The position numbers were made by a program, and so were the translations under genes. Below the pieces are notes generated by a model. The model was not told the DNA's origin. It searched no databases and worked only from the letters and a program-made list of their open reading frames with translations. Shown here one piece after another: positions 1 through 9,408 of a stretch of 64,000 bases of DNA (positions are counted from its first letter, which is position 1; each line of letters opens with the position of its first letter). The stretch comes from an uncultured Pelagibacteraceae bacterium (GTDB lineage: Bacteria > Pseudomonadota > Alphaproteobacteria > Pelagibacterales > Pelagibacteraceae): NCBI GenBank assembly GCA_902567235.1, contig CACFLX010000005.1:1-64000 (forward strand). Direction: 5' to 3'.

Positions 1-164
1 CCACTGAACCTTTCTCCATATATATTTAAAATATTTTTTTCCCACTTGGGCCAATTTTCAATTAAATGAAAAGCATAATAATTACTTTTGCTTACATAAA
101 AATCATTATAATTAAAATTTTGTTTATGTTTAAAATTTAATAATAATTGATTCAAATCTTTCAC
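1..164 (-). CDS. hda: Hda-like DnaA regulatory inactivator (partial, N-terminal 54 residues)
   Basis: Only the first 54 codons lie inside the window; the gene runs off the left edge. The product begins VKDLNQLLLNFKH and continues with FYVSKSN, an NWPKW segment and LNIYGERFSG, which leads into where a Walker A motif would follow. This matches the N-terminus of the short DnaA-like AAA+ proteins (Hda) that stimulate ATP hydrolysis on DnaA after initiation. I chose a GTG start because it gives a GTGA overlap with the stop of the upstream DUF2066 gene, and no ATG fits the conserved N-terminus. The DUF2066-hda pair upstream of purMN is a common alphaproteobacterial order. The AAA+ core itself cannot be seen, so the call rests on the N-terminus and context. 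Confidence 0.75.
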   Translation of the reverse strand, partial: MKDLNQLLLNFKHKQNFNYNDFYVSKSNYYAFHLIENWPKWEKNILNIYGERFS

Positions 165-1237
165 TCGACTCTCCAAACTGAATTGTTTGTATTCAATATA
201 ATACTGCTGTTAGCAAATTCATTTATAAATTTATCAGGAGTACTATTATAAATTATTTTATAAACTATTTCTTCATTTGAGAAAGTGTCTATATAATAAT
301 TAGAAACCAAATCTAACTCATAAAGCTTTTTATCAAGTTCTTGTATTAATTTGTAATCTTTGGATTTAATAGATAGAGTTATCGGCAACTTAATTGATAC
401 ATTAATAATATTTAATTTTTTCCAATACGTTTCAAATTCGATTTTTAAATTTTTAATTATATTTTCAACTGAATCTTCTTCACCCCAATTAAACTTTTTA
501 TTAGATATGATTAATTTATTATTTAGATTAATTTTCATAAGAGCATTAATATTATTTTCATTTTGAAACAAAATAAGTATTATATAATCTTTAATTGCAT
601 ACTTTTTGACAATTTCATTAAAATTATACTGCTCTATATTATTAATATTTTTTTTTATTATTTTAATATCTTCTATATCCTCATTTGGTAAAATATAATT
701 TAAAAGATAATATTTTTCATTAAACTCATTCCAATTTTTATAAAAAATATTTTCAGAAAATAATTGTAATTGATTTGATTTGTTATTAATTAAAATAGGT
801 ATTAAAAGCAAATCTCTTTCATTTGGAATTGATGGAAAGATATTTTTACTCTCTAAATATCTAAACAAATTTCTTTTGTTAAACTCAACCTCAAATTTTG
901 AGATATACTTATTGTCAACAAACTTTTCATCTACAATTGAAAATGATTCGATTAAACTATAAATATTTTTTAAATTTGTTAATTTATCTAACTCTTCTAT
1001 TTTTAGTGTAGTAATTCTTAAAATAAGTTCCTGAAAAGCTTCCTCAAAAGCAGTATCGATAACTTTTTCTTTATTAAATTTTTTATCATACGGTTTTGTT
1101 ATTTCTAAATCTAATATCTTAAAAGAATTTGCTAATACATTGATTGTGGAAAACTTAATAAAAAATATTAAGAAAAATAAAAAAAATATATAAATTGAAT
1201 TAATTAACTTATATTTATTTTTAAAAAAGTTGATCAT
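161..1237 (-). CDS. DUF2066 domain-containing exported protein
   Basis: Encodes 358 residues starting MINFFKNKYK, then a long hydrophobic stretch (IYIFFLFFLIFFI) ending near VLANS, which looks like a signal peptide or N-terminal anchor. The rest is a lysine/asparagine-rich soluble domain consistent with DUF2066 proteins, which usually sit beside hda and purMN in alphaproteobacteria. The function of the family is not known. An upstream in-frame ATG (24 bases earlier) would place the start inside purM, so I prefer the ATG whose first base is only 3 bp from the purM start. It overlaps hda by 4 bases and is probably cotranscribed with it. Its promoter must lie inside the purM coding region. Confidence 0.7.
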   Translation of the reverse strand: MINFFKNKYKLINSIYIFFLFFLIFFIKFSTINVLANSFKILDLEITKPYDKKFNKEKVIDTAFEEAFQELILRITTLKIEELDKLTNLKNIYSLIESFSIVDEKFVDNKYISKFEVEFNKRNLFRYLESKNIFPSIPNERDLLLIPILINNKSNQLQLFSENIFYKNWNEFNEKYYLLNYILPNEDIEDIKIIKKNINNIEQYNFNEIVKKYAIKDYIILILFQNENNINALMKINLNNKLIISNKKFNWGEEDSVENIIKNLKIEFETYWKKLNIINVSIKLPITLSIKSKDYKLIQELDKKLYELDLVSNYYIDTFSNEEIVYKIIYNSTPDKFINEFANSSIILNTNNSVWRVE

Positions 1238-1239
1238 CA

Positions 1240-2265
1240 ATGAAAAATAATAATCTAACATACGAAAAAAGTGGAGTTAATATTAAAGCTGCTGATAAAT
1301 TCGTAAATTATATATCTTCAATATCAAAAAAAGGACAAAATAGTAAGAAATTTCAAAATATAGGTGGATTTGGTTCAATAACAAAAATACCAAAAAATAT
1401 AAAAAATCCTCAACTCGTTGCAAGTACAGATGGTGTTGGAACTAAAATTGAAGTAGCAAATGAATTAAATAAATTTAGTACAATTGGTATAGATCTAGTT
1501 GCAATGTGTGTTAACGATTTAATTGTACAAGGAGCTAAACCAATTATTTTTTTAGACTATATTTCAATAAATAAAGTTAACTTAAAAAAACTAAAACAAA
1601 TTATTAAAGGAATAAACAAAGGTTGTAAAATTTCTAATTGCGAATTAGTCGGTGGCGAAACAGCCGAAATGCCCGGAACTTACTCAAAAAATAAATTTGA
1701 TATTGCTGGTTTCTCAGTCGGAATAGTTGATAAAAAAAAAATCCTAAATAAGAAAAAAATTAAAGTAAATGATTTAATTGTTGCGGTCCCTTCTAGCGGA
1801 ATACATTCTAATGGTTTATCTTTGGTTAGACATATACTTAAAAAAAAGAGAATTAATTTAAAAAATAATAAATTTTTAAAAAAAGAATTAATTAAACCAA
1901 CTAAAATTTATGTTAAAGAAATTTTAAAGTTGATTGATAAAAAAATAATTAATGGGTGTGCTCATATCACTGGTGGTGGACTAAAAGATAATATTAGAAG
2001 AATTTTACCAGATGACTTAAATGCGAGTATTGACTTAAAAGAAATAAAAATAAATAAAATTTTTAAATGGATACATAATCAAGGAGTAACTGATAGTGAA
2101 ATGCTAAAAACATTTAATTGTGGTGTTGGTTTCTGTATTATAGTAAACAAAAAAAAACTAAAAAAAATAAAAAAAAATTTTTCAAAAAATTATCAACCTT
2201 ATGTAATCGGTAAAATAAGTCACGGAAAAAAAAATGTTGTATTAAATGGAAAAATTAAATGGTAA
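1240..2265 (+). CDS. purM: Phosphoribosylformylglycinamidine cyclo-ligase (AIR synthetase)
   Basis: Converts FGAM and ATP to aminoimidazole ribonucleotide, the fifth step of de novo purine synthesis, in the cytosol. The 341-residue length is normal for PurM. Family signatures are clear: YEKSGVNIKAADKFV at the N-terminus, the glycine-rich STDGVGTKIEVA near residue 65, VAMCVNDLIVQGAKP near 87, GGETAEMPG near 140, SSGIHSNGLSLVR near 188 and HITGGGLKDNIRRILP near 244. The gene is followed by purN with a 20-base overlap in another frame, so the two are translationally coupled. The start is 2 bp from that of the divergent DUF2066 gene. Confidence 0.96.
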   Translation: MKNNNLTYEKSGVNIKAADKFVNYISSISKKGQNSKKFQNIGGFGSITKIPKNIKNPQLVASTDGVGTKIEVANELNKFSTIGIDLVAMCVNDLIVQGAKPIIFLDYISINKVNLKKLKQIIKGINKGCKISNCELVGGETAEMPGTYSKNKFDIAGFSVGIVDKKKILNKKKIKVNDLIVAVPSSGIHSNGLSLVRHILKKKRINLKNNKFLKKELIKPTKIYVKEILKLIDKKIINGCAHITGGGLKDNIRRILPDDLNASIDLKEIKINKIFKWIHNQGVTDSEMLKTFNCGVGFCIIVNKKKLKKIKKNFSKNYQPYVIGKISHGKKNVVLNGKIKW

Positions 2266-2833
2266 AAAAAAATTAAATGTTTCTGTATTAATATCTGGGA
2301 GAGGAACTAATTTAAAATCTTTAATTAATTTCTCAAAAAAAAAGAATTCTCGAATTAATATATGTTTAGTTATTACCAATAACAAAAATGCAAAAGGATT
2401 AAATTTTGCAATTAAAAATAATATTAAATACCTAATATTAAATTATAAAAATAAAAAAAAAGCAGAAAGTAAAATATTATTTAATTTAAAGAGAAAAAAA
2501 ATTAATTTAATTTGTCTTGCGGGGTTTATGAAAATTTTGTCAAAGAGAATTATTAATAAATACAAAGGTAGAATTCTTAATATTCATCCTTCTTTGCTAC
2601 CTAAATATAAAGGCCTAAATACACACGAAAGAGTTATTAAAAATAAAGAAAAATATACAGGATGTACTGTCCATATTGTAAATTCAAAATTGGATGATGG
2701 TAAAAAAATTCTTCAGTCAAAAATTAGGATATATAAAAAGGATAATGAAAAATCTCTTGCAAAAAGGCTTCTTAAAGTTGAAAATAAACTATATCCTAAA
2801 GCTGTAAAAAAGTTTTTAGATACTAGTCTTTAA
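2246..2833 (+). CDS. purN: Phosphoribosylglycinamide formyltransferase
   Basis: Transfers a formyl group from 10-formyl-tetrahydrofolate to GAR (third step of purine synthesis). The 195-residue protein has the N-terminal VSVLISGRGTNLKSLI, the folate-site segment LAGFMKIL, the catalytic NIHPSLLPKYKG (Asn-His pair) and TVHIVNSKLDDGKKILQ with the active-site Asp. The start ATG lies inside the end of purM and yields a short lysine-rich extension before the conserved Rossmann strand. Its 3' end overlaps the convergent ndk by 11 bases, leaving no room for a terminator between them. Confidence 0.95.
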   Translation: MEKLNGKKKLNVSVLISGRGTNLKSLINFSKKKNSRINICLVITNNKNAKGLNFAIKNNIKYLILNYKNKKKAESKILFNLKRKKINLICLAGFMKILSKRIINKYKGRILNIHPSLLPKYKGLNTHERVIKNKEKYTGCTVHIVNSKLDDGKKILQSKIRIYKKDNEKSLAKRLLKVENKLYPKAVKKFLDTSL

Positions 2834-3233
2834 AAAAAAATTCTATTTCAATCTTAGCATTTTCAGGGCTATCTGAGCCATGTACTGAATTTTTATCAAT
2901 TGAAACTCCATATTTTTTTCTAATTGTGCCTTCTTTTGCTTCTTTTGGATTAGTTGCACCCATTAATTCTCGATTTGAGAGCACGGCATTTTCTTTTTCT
3001 AAAATCATTACAACAATCGGGCCAGAGGATAAATACGCACACAAATCATTATAAAATGGTTTTGTTTCGTGAACTTTATAAAATTTTTCAGCATCAGATT
3101 TTTCAAGTTGTATTTTCTTTTCTTTTATAATTTTAAAATCGTTGTTTAAAAAAATATTTTTAATTTCTTGATCTAAATTTCTTTCAACAGCATCAGGTTT
3201 TATTATTGACAAAGTTTTTTCTAAATTACTCAT
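2823..3233 (-). CDS. ndk: Nucleoside diphosphate kinase
   Basis: Balances nucleoside triphosphate pools by transferring the gamma phosphate from ATP to NDPs through a phospho-histidine. The 136-residue protein begins with EKTLSIIKPDAVERNL and carries the catalytic-histidine motif NSVHGSDSPENA near residue 115, followed by the usual EIEFFF end. The first 8 bases overlap the end of pepA, so ndk follows pepA in the same transcript. It is tail-to-tail with purN. Confidence 0.97.
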   Translation of the reverse strand: MSNLEKTLSIIKPDAVERNLDQEIKNIFLNNDFKIIKEKKIQLEKSDAEKFYKVHETKPFYNDLCAYLSSGPIVVMILEKENAVLSNRELMGATNPKEAKEGTIRKKYGVSIDKNSVHGSDSPENAKIEIEFFFKD

Positions 3234-4689
3234 AATTATCCTCTACAAATTTATTTAATAGTCTTACTCCATATCCTGTAGCTCCTCCAGAATTTAGGGC
3301 ACCAGCATATTTTGAAAATGCCATACCAGCTATATCGAGATGTGCCCAAGGAGTTTTGTTAAGAATAAATCTTTGTAAAAATTGTGCTGCCGTTGTTGAT
3401 CCAGCTCCACCGACATAATTTATGTTTTGCATGTCTGCATTTTTGGAGTCCATAAGTTTGTCAAAATTTTTGTGAAGAGGCATTCTCCATAATTTTTCAT
3501 CAACTTTTTCCCCAGCTTCAAGTAATTGCTTTGATAGTTTGTCATCGTTAGAAAAAAGCCCTGCATACTCTGAGCCCAAAGAAACAATGATAGCGCCAGT
3601 TAGCGTTGCTAAATCAACCATTAATTTAGGTTTAAATTTTTTTTCAGTAAAAGTTAAAGCGTCTGCTAAAACTAATCTACCTTCAGCATCAGTATTTAAT
3701 ACTTCTATAGTTTTTCCACTATAAGATTTTACAATATCTCCTGGTCTTTGAGCATTTCCACTTACCATATTCTCAACAAGGCCTACTGCACCAACTGCAT
3801 TAATTTTTGCTTTTCTTAAAGCTAAAGTTTTCATTAAACCTACTACTGCAGCTGAACCTGCCATATCATAAGTCATATCTTCCATAAATCTTGCTGGTTT
3901 TAGAGAGTAACCACCAGTATCAAAACAAACTCCTTTTCCTACAAATGCTAAAGGTTTTGATTTTGATTTATTTCCTTTCCATTCAATGGTTACAAGATAA
4001 GAACCTCTTATACTTCCCTGACCAACTCCTAATAAAGCATTACATCCTAATTTTTTTAATTTTTTTTGATCATAAACTGTAACTTTTAATCCATACTTTC
4101 TTAACTTAGTTAATCTTTTTGTATATTCATCTGGATGTAAAATATTACCTGGCTCCGAAACCAAATCTTTTGTAAAATTTATACCGTTTAAAACTGCTTC
4201 TAAATTATTTTTAATATTTTTATTAATTTGATTTTTATTTTTTAAAATACTTATATTGATTTCTTTTTTGTTTTTTTTTGTTTTATACAAATTAAATTCA
4301 TAGGCTTTTAATTCTACTCCATGGATAAATTCATTAAATTTTATATTATTTTTTACTGTTGAAAAATTTGATCCTAAAAGTAAAACATTATTTACATTAT
4401 TTTTCTTAATATAGTCGTAAAACTTGGCACCTAGTTTTTCTGAATGCAAACTATCATTTTTTTTAGCAATTAAGATTATTATTAATAATTGATCAAATTC
4501 TATGTTAAGTGAGAAAATTTTGTCTTCTTTAGTTTTTTTATTATTTTTTAAAAAATTAAGTATTTTTTCATTTATTTTATCGTTAAAATTCCCTTTAAAA
4601 TCAGAAAATTTTGAGTCCTTTGACAAAAAAATTGCTGTATTCTTTGAGGAACTCTTATGTCCATCTAAATATTTTATTTTTAAGCTCAT
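3226..4689 (-). CDS. pepA: Leucyl aminopeptidase (M17 family)
   Basis: Cytosolic dinuclear-metal aminopeptidase that removes N-terminal residues from peptides. The 487-residue length fits the family. The weakly conserved N-terminal domain covers about residues 1-165. The catalytic C-terminal domain carries VGKGVCFDTGGYSLKP (about 251-266, metal-binding Lys and Asp), MTYDMAGSAAV, and the family signature NTDAEGRL (about 333-340). The late GAGSTTAAQFLQRF and HLDIAG segments are also typical. It is the first gene of a leftward pepA-ndk unit and shares a 57-bp divergent spacer with lptF, which must contain both promoters. Confidence 0.96.
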   Translation of the reverse strand: MSLKIKYLDGHKSSSKNTAIFLSKDSKFSDFKGNFNDKINEKILNFLKNNKKTKEDKIFSLNIEFDQLLIIILIAKKNDSLHSEKLGAKFYDYIKKNNVNNVLLLGSNFSTVKNNIKFNEFIHGVELKAYEFNLYKTKKNKKEINISILKNKNQINKNIKNNLEAVLNGINFTKDLVSEPGNILHPDEYTKRLTKLRKYGLKVTVYDQKKLKKLGCNALLGVGQGSIRGSYLVTIEWKGNKSKSKPLAFVGKGVCFDTGGYSLKPARFMEDMTYDMAGSAAVVGLMKTLALRKAKINAVGAVGLVENMVSGNAQRPGDIVKSYSGKTIEVLNTDAEGRLVLADALTFTEKKFKPKLMVDLATLTGAIIVSLGSEYAGLFSNDDKLSKQLLEAGEKVDEKLWRMPLHKNFDKLMDSKNADMQNINYVGGAGSTTAAQFLQRFILNKTPWAHLDIAGMAFSKYAGALNSGGATGYGVRLLNKFVEDNYE

Positions 4690-4746
4690 TTATAATAAAT
4701 ATAGTATAGGTTGAAACGTATATATGTATCAAAATAATAAATTTCA

Positions 4747-5868
4747 ATGAAAAAATTAATTTTTAGAAATTTTTTTAAAGATATAACTTATTTCTTTATT
4801 ATTACTTCTTTATCTTTAACTCTGATTGTGTGGGTTATTCAAGCCGTAAATTACTTAGATTTTGTATCAGAAGACGGACATAGTTTCAGTGTTTATTTTA
4901 TGTACTCTTTGCTGTCGTTGCCAAAAATATTTAGCAAATTAATTTTATTCGTTTTTTTTATATCAGTATTTTTTACTTTAGCAAAATATGAAGAAAATAA
5001 CGAAATTTTAATTTTTTGGACATTTGGAATTAAAAAATCTGAGTTTTTAAATAAAATTGTTAAATTTTCTTTAATATTTTTTTTAATGAGTATAATTTTA
5101 AGTGTATTTTTAGTTCCTAAAACTCAAGATATTGCAAAATCTTTTATAAGGGATTCTAATATTGATTATTTACCTTCATTAATTAAAACACAACATTTTA
5201 ACGACGCTGCAAGTGATTTAACAATTTTTGTTGAAGAGAAAAATCAAGAAGGATTTATAAAAAATATTTTTATTAAGGATAATTCTTCAGAAAATTCACA
5301 AATTATAAGTGCTAGAAGTGGAATGATAGCAAAAAAAAACGAATTATATTATTTAATTTTATATAACGGAAATATTGTTAATTTAAGTAAAAAAAATACA
5401 AATGTGATTAAGTTTGATAAAACAGAATTTAATTTGTCTAAGTATGGAACTAAATCAACTATATTCCCTAAAATTCAAGAAACTAGTTCGATAAAATTAG
5501 TAAATTGTTTAAGTATTTTTTTTAAAACTAAAATAGGTTATGAACAAGGTAAATTTAGATGCAATCAAAGTTCTATAGATGCAGTCTTTAAGGAAACTTA
5601 TAAAAGATTAATTTTACCTTTTTATGTTATACTGATTGCATTTATTACTGGTTGCCTTGTAATAAAATCAAAATCTCAAATTAACTTTTCTAAATTTAAA
5701 ATATTTATATTTATATCTGGATTTATAGTGATTGTTTTTTCTGAAGGATCTACCAACATTTTAAATTTTTTTAATTTATACAAATCCTCATTGGTGTTTA
5801 TACCTTTTGTATTAATTTTATTATTATACTTAACAATAATTAAAAACAAAAAAATACAGTCTTCATGA
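4747..5868 (+). CDS. lptF: LPS export ABC transporter permease LptF
   Basis: Inner-membrane subunit of the LptB2FG transporter that extracts lipopolysaccharide from the inner membrane and pushes it along the Lpt bridge. The 373-residue protein has the YjgP/YjgQ architecture: three predicted membrane segments in about the first 120 residues, a periplasmic beta-jellyroll domain (about 125-275), then three C-terminal segments. The motif EENNEILIFWTFGIKKSEF corresponds to the coupling-helix region seen in this family. It is translationally coupled to lptG by a 4-base overlap. The upstream spacer contains a TTGAAA at 4711, a plausible -35 element. Confidence 0.93.
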   Translation: MKKLIFRNFFKDITYFFIITSLSLTLIVWVIQAVNYLDFVSEDGHSFSVYFMYSLLSLPKIFSKLILFVFFISVFFTLAKYEENNEILIFWTFGIKKSEFLNKIVKFSLIFFLMSIILSVFLVPKTQDIAKSFIRDSNIDYLPSLIKTQHFNDAASDLTIFVEEKNQEGFIKNIFIKDNSSENSQIISARSGMIAKKNELYYLILYNGNIVNLSKKNTNVIKFDKTEFNLSKYGTKSTIFPKIQETSSIKLVNCLSIFFKTKIGYEQGKFRCNQSSIDAVFKETYKRLILPFYVILIAFITGCLVIKSKSQINFSKFKIFIFISGFIVIVFSEGSTNILNFFNLYKSSLVFIPFVLILLLYLTIIKNKKIQSS

Positions 5869-6947
5869 AACTGAAAATTTATAAATTATATATTTTAAAA
5901 ACCTATTTATATTATTTTATGGTTATTAGTTTTATTTTTTTTACATTAAGCTTCTTTTTAAATATTTTAGAAGAAATTATTTTTCTAGAAAAATTTGATG
6001 TAAATCTTTTTTACCCTTTTTTATTGACATTTTTAAACACACCGTCAATTTTATTTGAGTTATTTCCTTTTATCTTTTTAATTACTTCTCAATTATTTTT
6101 TATCCGTCTTCATGAGGCAGAAGAATTAAATTTATTAAAAATTTCTGGAGTACACAACTTTTCATTATTAAAATCAGTAATTTTTATTTCTTTAATTTTA
6201 GGATTTTTTATAACAATTTTCTTCTACACAATATCATCAAATTTAAAATACAATTATTTAACAATTAAAAATAAATTCACTAATGATAACAAGTATCTTG
6301 CCGCAATAAACGACAATGGCTTATGGATCAAAGATGAATTTGATGATAACAAATATGTTATAAACGCTGACGAATTTACAAATAATCTATTAAAAAATGT
6401 CACAATAAACCAGCTAGATAGAGAGTTTAATTTAATTAGTATAATTATTTCTGAAGAAGCAAATATAGAGAATAAAGAATGGAAACTTAAAGATGTAAAA
6501 ATTTTTTTTAGTGATGGAAAAAAAGAAAAATTAGAAAAACTTAATGTAAATACAAATTTTAATAGAGAAAAATTAAATAGTATTTTTTCAAATTTAACTT
6601 CGCTTAATATATTGCAATTAATTAATTTAACCGACGATTATAAAAAACTTGGATTATCTAATATTGAAATTAAATCTCATTTATATAAATTATATTTATT
6701 CCCTATATTCGTTTCGATAATGGCATTAATTGGATCGATTTTAATGTTAAATTTTAAATACAAAAGATCTAAATTTTATAATTTATCAATAGGAATATTG
6801 TTCTCTGTGATTATTTACTATATCAATTATTTTTTTAATTTATTGGGTATGACTGGGAAAACTTCTTTAATGTTGTCAATTTTAACACCATTAATTGTAT
6901 TAATTTTATTTTGCTTTATTTTTATTATTAGGATTAATGAAAAATAA
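5865..6947 (+). CDS. lptG: LPS export ABC transporter permease LptG
   Basis: Partner permease of LptF. It has 360 residues and the same layout of three N-terminal membrane helices, a periplasmic domain (about 125-265) and three C-terminal helices. The segment HEAEELNLLKISGVHNFSLL is the LptG counterpart of the cytoplasmic coupling helix. The order lptF-lptG-lptD with overlapping ends supports the assignment of this second YjgP/YjgQ protein as LptG. It overlaps lptF by 4 bases and lptD by 11 bases. Confidence 0.92.
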   Translation: MKLKIYKLYILKTYLYYFMVISFIFFTLSFFLNILEEIIFLEKFDVNLFYPFLLTFLNTPSILFELFPFIFLITSQLFFIRLHEAEELNLLKISGVHNFSLLKSVIFISLILGFFITIFFYTISSNLKYNYLTIKNKFTNDNKYLAAINDNGLWIKDEFDDNKYVINADEFTNNLLKNVTINQLDREFNLISIIISEEANIENKEWKLKDVKIFFSDGKKEKLEKLNVNTNFNREKLNSIFSNLTSLNILQLINLTDDYKKLGLSNIEIKSHLYKLYLFPIFVSIMALIGSILMLNFKYKRSKFYNLSIGILFSVIIYYINYFFNLLGMTGKTSLMLSILTPLIVLILFCFIFIIRINEK

Positions 6948-9408
6948 AATTTTTAATTTTTTAATAGTTTGTTTAATTTTTTGTAATTTAAATGCAAATG
7001 CAGAAGATTTTGTAATTGAATCATCTGAAATAAAAGTGTTAGACAAAGGTAATGTCACTCAAGCAACAGGTGAGGTAAAAATAACTTCAAATGATGGTGT
7101 TGAAATTACTGGAAGAAAATTAATTTATAATAAAAAAAAATCGATCTTAAAAATCTTTGGTAATGTAATTTTAAATGACAAAAAAAATAATATTATTACC
7201 GAAGGAGAAGAATATATCTACTTAAGGAATGAAGAAAAAATTAAAATCTTTGGTAATGTTATTTTAAATGACAAAAAAAATAATATTATTACCGAAGGAG
7301 AAGAATATATCTACTTAAGGAATGAAGAAAAAATTTTAGCAGTTGGAGAGTCAACGTCAAATATAAAAAATACTTACTATTTAAAAGGAAGTGATTTAGT
7401 TTATGAAAGAAAAAAATCAGAAATTTATTCTGAAGAAAAAACTGAAATTAAAGATGTAAATAATAATATTTTTACTGCTGACCAATTTAAATTTGATATA
7501 AATAATAGTAATCTTAAAGCTAAAAATTTATCATTATTAGATAATGAAAATAATGAATATAATTTAAATTTTGCAATAGTTAATTTAAAAGAAAAAAAAT
7601 TTCTAGGTTCAGACATCTTTATTGATTTTAATGACTCTATATTTGGTAATAACAAAAATAATCCAAGATTAAATGCAAATAGTTTAATTTCTGAAGAGAA
7701 TGAAACAAAGTTATACAAAGGTAATTTTACGACATGTAACCAAGAAAAAGATAAATGTCCTCCGTGGGCTATTTATGCAGAGGAAGTTATTCATAAAAAA
7801 AAAGAAAAAAAAATAGAATATAAAAATGCTTGGTTAAAAATTTACGATAAACCAGTTTTATATTTTCCTTACTTTTTTCATCCTGATCCAACTGTAAAAC
7901 GTCAATCTGGTTTTTTAATGCCAACATTTCAAAATTCAAATAATTCCGGTGCTTCATTGCAAATACCTTACTATAAAGTAATTTCAGATCGAAAAGACGT
8001 TACTTTCTTTCCAAGACTTTTCTTTGATAATGAGATTTTATTACAAACAGAATATAGACAAGCTAATAAAAATTCTGATCTAATACTAGATTTTAGTATA
8101 AATAATGATGAATCTAGCACGAAGAGGCATTTTTTTGTAGATCTGGAATCTAATAAAGATAATAAAGAAATTAATTTTCACCTAGAATCTGTTTCAAATG
8201 ACACTTATTTAAAAGAAAATAATATAGAGTCTTCAATAAATAATGATTTATCCTTGCTTTATTCATACTTAAGTTACAGCTCAAATGAAACTGATAGTTC
8301 TCTAGATATAAGTATTGAAGCTTATGAAGACTTAAACAAAAGAAAAACAGATAGATTTGAATATATATTCCCAAATTTTGATTATGAAAAAAATTTAAAC
8401 AGTGCTGATTTGTCAGCTAAAGGTGATCTTATATTTAATACAAGAGGTTTTAATAAAAATTATAATACTAATTCTGATGAAACTATTTTAATAAATGAAT
8501 TACAATATTTTTCATTTTCTTCAATAAGTTCTTATATAGATGGGTTGCAAAATAATTATAAATTCTTATTAAGAAATTTAAATTCTAGTACTCAGAATTC
8601 GACTAATTTCAAAGATGGTGATGATCAACAATTATTATCAACTATTGTATTTGAATCAAATCTTCCATTAAAAAAGATAAATCAAAAGTTTGATAGTTAT
8701 CTTACTCCTAAATTTTCAGCTAGATATAGCCCCAATTCAACAAAGAATAATTCTAATTTAAACCAAAAGATAAGTTACGAAAATATTTTTTCTTTGGATA
8801 GAATCGATGATAGTGCAGTTGAAGGAGGAGAGTCACTTACATTAGGAATAGAATACTCATCAAAACACAAAACGGGCAATGATTTTATTAATTTATCATT
8901 TGCGAATATCTTGAGACTAAATGAAAATCCAGACTTGCCAATAATACATGGTATTTCTAATAAAAGGTCAGATATAATTGGAAAATTTGATTTTATTCCA
9001 TCTAAATTTTTTGATTTGAGTTATCAATTTTCTTTAGATAAAAAACTTGAGTCATCAAACTATGATTTAATTAAAGCAAATTTTAATATAAATAATTTTG
9101 TTACATCATTTGAGTATCTAGAAGAAGATAATTATTTAAATGAAAACAGCTATATTAAAAATGAATCAAAACTAAAATTTACCGACAATTATTCAATTGG
9201 ATTTAGTACATCTAAAAATTTAGATCAAAATATTACTGATTATTATAATTTAATATATGAATATGAAAATGACTGTCTAACTGCAGCTATTGAGTATAAT
9301 AAAAGTTACTATTCTGATGGAAGCTTAAAGCCAGATGAAAACATTTTATTTTCTATTAAAATTATACCATTTGGAAAAATTAACAGCCCAGCTATTAATA
9401 AAAAATGA
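6937..9408 (+). CDS. lptD: LPS-assembly outer membrane protein LptD
   Basis: Outer-membrane beta-barrel that, with LptE, inserts LPS into the outer leaflet. It has 823 residues: a signal peptide ending near ANA/ED (residue 22), an N-terminal OstA-type beta-jellyroll (about 25-200), then a barrel of alternating polar/hydrophobic strands. Conserved LptD features are visible: CNQEKDKCPPW (cysteine pair near 267 and 272), WAIYAEEVIH, YFPYFFHPDPTVKRQSGFLMP, and a late barrel segment containing a Cys (NDCLTAAIEYNKSYYSD). Residues 72-102 are duplicated as 103-133 (31 residues, see the repeat entry), lengthening the jellyroll. It overlaps lptG by 11 bases and surA by 4 bases. Confidence 0.94.
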   Translation: MKNKIFNFLIVCLIFCNLNANAEDFVIESSEIKVLDKGNVTQATGEVKITSNDGVEITGRKLIYNKKKSILKIFGNVILNDKKNNIITEGEEYIYLRNEEKIKIFGNVILNDKKNNIITEGEEYIYLRNEEKILAVGESTSNIKNTYYLKGSDLVYERKKSEIYSEEKTEIKDVNNNIFTADQFKFDINNSNLKAKNLSLLDNENNEYNLNFAIVNLKEKKFLGSDIFIDFNDSIFGNNKNNPRLNANSLISEENETKLYKGNFTTCNQEKDKCPPWAIYAEEVIHKKKEKKIEYKNAWLKIYDKPVLYFPYFFHPDPTVKRQSGFLMPTFQNSNNSGASLQIPYYKVISDRKDVTFFPRLFFDNEILLQTEYRQANKNSDLILDFSINNDESSTKRHFFVDLESNKDNKEINFHLESVSNDTYLKENNIESSINNDLSLLYSYLSYSSNETDSSLDISIEAYEDLNKRKTDRFEYIFPNFDYEKNLNSADLSAKGDLIFNTRGFNKNYNTNSDETILINELQYFSFSSISSYIDGLQNNYKFLLRNLNSSTQNSTNFKDGDDQQLLSTIVFESNLPLKKINQKFDSYLTPKFSARYSPNSTKNNSNLNQKISYENIFSLDRIDDSAVEGGESLTLGIEYSSKHKTGNDFINLSFANILRLNENPDLPIIHGISNKRSDIIGKFDFIPSKFFDLSYQFSLDKKLESSNYDLIKANFNINNFVTSFEYLEEDNYLNENSYIKNESKLKFTDNYSIGFSTSKNLDQNITDYYNLIYEYENDCLTAAIEYNKSYYSDGSLKPDENILFSIKIIPFGKINSPAINKK
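7150..7335 (+). repeat. 93-bp tandem duplication (two copies) inside lptD
   Basis: Copy 1 spans 7150-7242 and copy 2 spans 7243-7335. They differ at a single position (A at 7167, T at 7260), which is synonymous because both codons encode Val. Each copy encodes 31 residues beginning KIFGNVILND and ending LRNEEKI. The duplication is in frame and lies in the periplasmic OstA domain. Confidence 0.97.
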
